The translations under genes were made by a program, and so were the position numbers. Positions 5,459 to 8,857 of a stretch of 8,857 nt of DNA are shown here, one piece after another. Position 1 is the first letter of the stretch. Each line of letters starts with the position of its first letter. Source of the DNA: Cellvibrionales bacterium UBA2618 (GTDB taxonomy: Bacteria > Pseudomonadota > Gammaproteobacteria > Pseudomonadales > Porticoccaceae); assembly GCA_002339165.1 (NCBI GenBank), contig DDJS01000043.1, forward strand, positions 1 through 8,857, in the 5' to 3' direction. The notes beneath the pieces are model-generated. The model did no database searches. It was not told the DNA's origin and saw nothing but the letters and a program-made list of their open reading frames with translations.

Positions 5459-6910
5459 CTATCCTTTGATGATCTGTTTTATTTGGGTGAACTCTAAGAT
5501 ACCTTCGGCACCGCACTCTCGACCCCAGCCAGATTTTTTGAAGCCACCAAAAGGTTGCATAAAGGATATGCCAGCGGTGTTAATAGCAACGCTACCTGAA
5601 CGCAACTGTTTAGCCACATGCAACGCCATATCCGAGTCATTGCCGTAGACTGACGCGGCTAGGCCAAAGTCTGAGTCATTAGCTAATTCAACCGCATGTT
5701 CCAAATTGGTGTAGGGAACAACCGCGGTGACCGGCCCGAAGATTTCTTGGCGCACTACGTCCATGGAATTGTCGGCATTGGCTAACAGGGTAGGTTGATA
5801 CCACCAGCCGCGACTGAAGCCGGCTGGCCGCTGCCCACCTACCACTACCTGGGCACCTTGTTGTTGAGCTCGTGCAACATGATGTTCGGTTCGAATACGG
5901 CCACGTTCGACGGCCATAGGACCTTGCTGAGATGCACTGTCTAGGGGGTCGCCAAGATGCAAACTGCGGTATTTTTCGGCGAGCGCCTGAACCACCTCAT
6001 CATAGCGATTAGCGGGTGCCAAAACGCGCGAAAGGTTTACACAGACTTGTCCCATGAAGCTAGTACTGCCCGGAACAAGGGTCTGCATAGTGTTTTCGAG
6101 GTCTGTATCCTCGAGAATAATTGCTGGGGATTTGCCGCCTAACTCGAGGGTTGTTCGAGCCAAGCGCGGTGCTGTGCGTGTGACTACATCGACTCCGATC
6201 TCAGTCCCTCCAGTTAGCGACACCATATCGATAGAGGTATGAGAAACGAGATGCTGTGTGACTTCAGTGCCTGCGGGCAATAAGGTTAAAACGCCGGGAG
6301 GAAAATCCGCTTCAGCAACTGCTTGTGAGAGCAATCGTGATGTGAGTTGCGACTCGGGTGCATGCTTGCCAATAACCGTGCAGCCGGCTAACAGCGCAGG
6401 TATTATCTTCATGGCCATGAGCACGATAGGGCCATTAAAGGTCATAATTGCCAACACGGTTCCAACCGGCTCACGCAATAGCAGAGCATCTTCACGCTGC
6501 TCTTCCCAGGGTAAATCAGGCGCCATATTGAGCATCTTACGCCAGATGGCTGTAGCCACATTATCATTGATTAATTGCGCATGGCTCAAGGTGGGCCCTG
6601 ACTCCATTACCCAAGCGCGGTTTAATTCAGCCATCCGCGATTCCATCGCGTCACAAAGGCGTGTGCAATACTGCACTCGTTCCTGAATCGACAGTCTTGT
6701 CCAGGGTCCATCGTCGTAAGCCTTTTTAGCTAACTTGGCTGCTTCATCAGCGTCTGCCAACGTCGGCATTGCAGTATGTGCAAGCACTTGCTCGGTGGAT
6801 GGTGATATGACCGGTTCTAGCTTAGATGCGACTTTGGTCCAGGTGCCAGCAATAAATTGACGATCCAGACCTTCGATGGCAATGTCTAACTGGTGGTCTA
6901 TTTTGGGCAT
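5459..6910 (-). CDS. NAD(P)-dependent aldehyde dehydrogenase
   Basis: This 483-residue protein belongs to the aldehyde dehydrogenase superfamily, which oxidises aldehydes to carboxylic acids. Visible residues are Asn159 in FNGP, Lys182, the general base Glu256 in LELGGK, the nucleophile Cys290 in GQVC and QEIFGP (388-393). Length and motif order are normal. Two cofactor-site motifs are unusual: the common KPSE reads KHAP (182-185), and FTGST reads LTGGT (232-236). The change at the KPSE glutamate could affect NAD versus NADP choice. The start at 6910 is supported by GCGGAG five bases upstream. The P450 gene follows on the same strand, so a P450-derived alcohol, oxidised further, could supply the aldehyde; this is inference. 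A candidate operator lies upstream at 6954-6972. The specific substrate is unknown. Confidence 0.95.
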   Translation of the reverse strand: MPKIDHQLDIAIEGLDRQFIAGTWTKVASKLEPVISPSTEQVLAHTAMPTLADADEAAKLAKKAYDDGPWTRLSIQERVQYCTRLCDAMESRMAELNRAWVMESGPTLSHAQLINDNVATAIWRKMLNMAPDLPWEEQREDALLLREPVGTVLAIMTFNGPIVLMAMKIIPALLAGCTVIGKHAPESQLTSRLLSQAVAEADFPPGVLTLLPAGTEVTQHLVSHTSIDMVSLTGGTEIGVDVVTRTAPRLARTTLELGGKSPAIILEDTDLENTMQTLVPGSTSFMGQVCVNLSRVLAPANRYDEVVQALAEKYRSLHLGDPLDSASQQGPMAVERGRIRTEHHVARAQQQGAQVVVGGQRPAGFSRGWWYQPTLLANADNSMDVVRQEIFGPVTAVVPYTNLEHAVELANDSDFGLAASVYGNDSDMALHVAKQLRSGSVAINTAGISFMQPFGGFKKSGWGRECGAEGILEFTQIKQIIKG

Positions 6911-6953
6911 TAATGCTCCGCATCCTTATTCAAATGAGAGTCAAAAGTAGCAG

Positions 6954-6972
6954 TGATCTTGTTTCAGATCAA
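6954..6972. promoter_or_regulatory. Candidate operator upstream of the aldehyde dehydrogenase
   Basis: TGATCT (6954-6959) and AGATCA (6966-6971) form a perfect inverted repeat with a 6-base spacer, 44-61 bases upstream of the start codon. Read in another register, TTGTTTCAGATCAA (6959-6972) differs at one position from the FNR/ANR consensus TTGAT-N4-ATCAA. Either way the position suits a regulator-binding site. On the minus strand, TTGATC followed 17 bases later by TACTTT is a weak promoter candidate overlapping it. Confidence 0.4.
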
Positions 6973-7037
6973 GTGTCAGACGATATCAAGCGTGTGGCAT
7001 GCAAGCGTTGCACGGTCGAGTTTGTAAACCGAAGCCA

Positions 7038-7229
7038 CTAATTATATGTATCGCATTTTTTACTTGGCCGTTGCTTAAGATCATCAATCTGCGCATCAGA
7101 CGAGTAGCAACAGTAGCCCTTTTTTAGAGTGATACATGTGCCTAATCTACCGAAGTAGGTAGGATTTTTAAATTCCATATAGCCTTCTGGTATCAATCTA
7201 CAGAGACTGCTATTCACTTTTAGTGGCAC
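7038..7229 (-). pseudogene. Cys-rich small ORF resembling the C-terminal part of TraN
   Basis: The frame encodes 63 residues from GTG 7229, or 46 from ATG 7178, which has AGAAGG four bases upstream. The segment GTCITLKKGYCCYSS (30-44) followed by IDDLKQR resembles the C-terminal signature of conjugation protein TraN, recalled as C-x-TKKKxYCCFxS followed by a helix with QEQxR. TraN is a large, Cys-rich outer-membrane protein that stabilises mating pairs. Here the frame lacks a signal peptide and nearly all of the protein, and no other transfer gene is near. Five Cys (10, 32, 40, 41, 59) in so short a product fit a piece of a secreted disulfide-rich protein. I read it as a possible remnant of a conjugative element, but the match is short and from memory; it may be an unrelated small protein. 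Confidence 0.3.
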
Positions 7230-7356
7230 TTAAATGACTATAAAATTAACGCCGCTGGGTTTGAGTACTGTTTGCAATAATGGGCTTTTCGGTTCTAACT
7301 ATTCGGTTCTAACTAGAGGAGCATTGTATTTTATTGGTTTGTACTTTAAATGACTA
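7230..7356. repeat. 11-bp direct repeats bounding a 105-bp segment
   Basis: TTAAATGACTA occurs at 7230-7240 and again at 7346-7356 in the same orientation. The two copies mark the boundary of the TraN-like ORF and the 3' end of the interrupted ORF. The layout could reflect a target-site duplication around a decayed insertion or a simple segmental duplication; no terminal inverted repeats or transposase are visible. Confidence 0.5.
7288..7315. repeat. Perfect 14-bp tandem duplication
   Basis: TTCGGTTCTAACTA at 7288-7301 is repeated exactly at 7302-7315. It lies between the two 11-bp direct repeats and outside any convincing gene, and looks like a recent slippage event. Confidence 0.9.
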
Positions 7357-7690
7357 GATATGGCTTCGGGCAGTCATGTGCAGCTAGTTCTTTTCGGAAT
7401 TTATATGCGCTGTCAGGCTGTAAATCGGCTAGTGATTTTTTAATGTCGATGCAATCGATGAATCCAATGGCTCGTGCTTATGATTCAACTGTTGTCTCAT
7501 ACGCTGAGGTACAACCACTGCCAAAGGTTAATGACATTTCCAGTAGGACAAGATCAAGGGCTTCTCTAGGATAGATTAGCCGTGTTTTGCAGGGTGGTGG
7601 GCATTGTTGATCTCGATGACTGTAATGTTCGCTCATAGCTGATGCCAGTGGTGTTTCATTAAACGAACATTGGTATGGTTCTATTTCCAT
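7346..7690 (-). pseudogene. Interrupted ORF with one in-frame stop, unknown family
   Basis: From ATG 7690 the frame runs 70 codons to TAA at 7478-7480, then stays open for 43 more codons to TAA at 7346-7348. The part after the stop has balanced, protein-like composition, beginning ARAIGFIDCIDIKKSL and ending AAHDCPKPYLVI, and the part just before it (YPREALDLVLLEMSLTFGSG) is similar. The first 30 or so codons look less coding and overlap the aldolase gene by 32 bases in another frame. The simplest reading is a gene fragment with a nonsense change. An opposing plus-strand frame at 7350-7574 is open but Ser- and Met-rich and has no SD. I do not recognise the family. Confidence 0.35.
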
Positions 7691-8360
7691 CGTAAGCGGC
7701 GTCAGCCTTGCGTTGCACGAGCTTCCAGGTTTCGTCGTAATATCCTGCTTTTTCTACCAGTTCTCTAAAGTGCGCACATTGTGCATGCGGCATTGTCGGC
7801 GTGTGCGGTGGGAGTGTGACATCCATCCGAGAGGTGTAATCAAAAACAACGTGTCGAGAAACTGCTTCTCCAATCGTTTTACCGACTGTGATGGCGCCAT
7901 GCCAAGGGATAACAACTGCTATATCTTGTTCACTCATTGATGCTGCAATTGAATCGAAGTCATCGTTGGGGCTGATGGCTGTTCTTTCATAAAAGACCGC
8001 TGAAACATTCTGAAAAATTCGCGGTGGTCGAGCATATGCAGCTTGCGCTGTTATCCAAAAACCATGCGAGTGAACTATAGCTTGCACGTCTGGCCATTGC
8101 TTATAGATGCCATAGTGGAAATCAATCCCCTGGCTGGGTTTTCGGGCAGAATTTACTGGCCGGCCATCAAAATCGATTAGTATGATGTCTTCCATGTGCA
8201 TCTCTTCAAAGGTTCGTTCGAAGACATTCATATAAAAATAGGGTTCACCAGGTAATCGTGCGGAAACATGCCCCCCGATACCAGAACCTAAGCCGTAAGC
8301 TGCTAAACCGCGACATGCCTGTAAGACGCTCGCTCGGAGTTTTTTATTTTCAGTAGTCAT
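7659..8360 (-). CDS. Class II aldolase/adducin-family protein
   Basis: This 233-residue protein has the class II aldolase/adducin fold signature: a GGHVSAR glycine loop (29-35, GN-x-S-x-R in classical members), the metal-binding VHSH pair (His97, His99) and a third histidine in WHGAITVG (His154). Members are metal-dependent aldolases, epimerases or decarboxylases acting on small hydroxy or keto compounds; others are structural. The usual catalytic glutamate before the xxLH motif appears replaced: the segment reads PSQGIDFH (75-82), with Gln77 at about that place. Classical sugar-phosphate aldolase activity is therefore doubtful. The start at ATG 8360 has GCGAGG six bases upstream. It is the first gene of the minus-strand enzyme set, but about 750 bases separate it from the dehydrogenase. 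The family is firm; the reaction is not known. Confidence 0.88.
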   Translation of the reverse strand: MTTENKKLRASVLQACRGLAAYGLGSGIGGHVSARLPGEPYFYMNVFERTFEEMHMEDIILIDFDGRPVNSARKPSQGIDFHYGIYKQWPDVQAIVHSHGFWITAQAAYARPPRIFQNVSAVFYERTAISPNDDFDSIAASMSEQDIAVVIPWHGAITVGKTIGEAVSRHVVFDYTSRMDVTLPPHTPTMPHAQCAHFRELVEKAGYYDETWKLVQRKADAAYDGNRTIPMFV

Positions 8361-8590
8361 GATGCCTCGCTATATTTGATGCGGTAGGCTGATCGACTTG
8401 TGCTCTTCAGCAAACCCTATGTATGCCCTGTAGCCAAGAGATCTTTGAGTCATAGCCGCTTTTTATTTTTATGTATTTAACTCTACTTTATGCGCAAACT
8501 GAAGAGACCAGCTAACGAGTATAACAATATTAATGAATAAGCAGATTTGGCAAGCATGCAAAACTTTTTTCTTTTTTGGGGACTAAGTTA

Positions 8591-8618
8591 TTGAAAAGCT
8601 ATAAAACACATTTATAAA
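8591..8618 (+). promoter_or_regulatory. Sigma-70-like promoter candidate
   Basis: TTGAAA (8591-8596) and TATAAA (8613-8618) each match the sigma-70 consensus at five of six positions, with a 16-base spacer. No open frame follows before the right edge, so it would serve a gene or RNA beyond the window. Such matches are common by chance in DNA this rich in A and T. Confidence 0.25.
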
Positions 8619-8754
8619 TCATAGCCACTCAAATCAAGAATACCCAAGTACTCCAAAAGCTCAGCTTGCCTTCTCATTTATGCTTTGAGCACGCATAGCA
8701 ACAGGCTGTGTCCCACCCTTTACGGAGAAAACTTTGGGTCTGCTGGAGTAACAA

Positions 8755-8780
8755 TTTGTAACGTAGCTTTGCGTAACAAA
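8755..8780. promoter_or_regulatory. Imperfect inverted repeat, possible operator
   Basis: TTTGTAACG (8755-8763) and CGTAACAAA (8772-8780) are inverted copies with one mismatch around an 8-base spacer. A third GTAACAA lies just to the left at 8748-8754. The cluster of GTAAC half-sites suggests a repressor site for a gene to the right, but nothing else supports it. Confidence 0.25.
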
Positions 8781-8857
8781 TCAGCAAAAAAACAGAGTAA
8801 TTTGTAGTGCAACACGTTTAGAAAGTAACTATAGAAACGTTAAACCATTGATTTAAA

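Larger units (their letters stand above)
8361..8857. other. AT-rich region without a gene
   Basis: No frame of useful length is open on either strand, and I see no tRNA-like fold. The region should contain the promoter of the aldolase gene on the minus strand, but no convincing -35/-10 pair stands out near its start. CATAGCC occurs at 8453-8459 and 8621-8627 with some similarity around it. An imperfect inverted repeat at 8755-8780 and a promoter-like pair at 8591-8618 are listed separately. Confidence 0.5.

Noticed and set aside
6258..6686. 142-codon plus-strand frame
   Set aside because: It is the shadow of the aldehyde dehydrogenase gene, whose catalytic motifs are intact on the minus strand.
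7147..7164. Minus-strand CTAC-TTCG-GTAG hairpin with a stable UUCG loop
   Set aside because: The stem is only four base pairs and lies within the TraN-like frame; no T-run follows, so it is probably incidental.
8361..8857. CRISPR array, tRNA or attachment site in the gene-free right end
   Set aside because: I found no regularly spaced repeats, no cloverleaf pattern and no tRNA 3' end fragment.

Overview
The window looks like an accessory stretch of a Gram-negative, probably marine gammaproteobacterial, chromosome. That placement is an inference from Sec-type signal peptides, Shine-Dalgarno (SD) starts, the mix of gene families and roughly balanced base composition; no rRNA or other taxonomic marker is present. 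Gene density is low: several gaps exceed 300 bases, and some hold gene remnants, short repeats and inverted repeats.

Left part (1-3525). The first 112 bases hold an intrinsic terminator and a 14-base stretch exactly complementary to the 16S rRNA tail, seven bases before a GTG. After a long gap with a 13-base tandem repeat comes a plus-strand acetamidase/formamidase-family hydrolase with a signal peptide (577-1899). A stand-alone IMPACT-domain protein of the eukaryote-like type (2167-2517) follows, bracketed by copies of a GGGGTCAGAGT-like motif. Then come a small three-helix membrane protein (2630-2959, plus) and a small exported protein on the minus strand (3205-3525).

Right part (3998-8360). 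Three minus-strand enzymes form a probable catabolic module, in transcription order: a class II aldolase/adducin-family protein (7659-8360), an NAD(P)-dependent aldehyde dehydrogenase (5459-6910) and a soluble bacterial cytochrome P450 (3998-5257). They would suit P450 oxidation, aldehyde-to-acid conversion and a C-C bond-changing or related metal-dependent step, but the substrate cannot be read from sequence and no ferredoxin or reductase partner lies in the window. The aldolase and dehydrogenase genes are about 750 bases apart. Between them are an ORF interrupted by one in-frame stop (7346-7690), a 14-base tandem duplication, a pair of 11-base direct repeats, and a Cys-rich ORF resembling the end of the conjugation protein TraN (7038-7229). 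This suggests past insertion and decay. Inverted repeats upstream of the dehydrogenase and P450 genes are candidate operators.

The last 500 bases are AT-rich without a convincing gene. I see no CRISPR array, tRNA, intact transposase or clear defence system. The features most worth checking are the motif-bracketed IMPACT gene, the exported amidase, the TraN-like remnant and the interrupted ORF.
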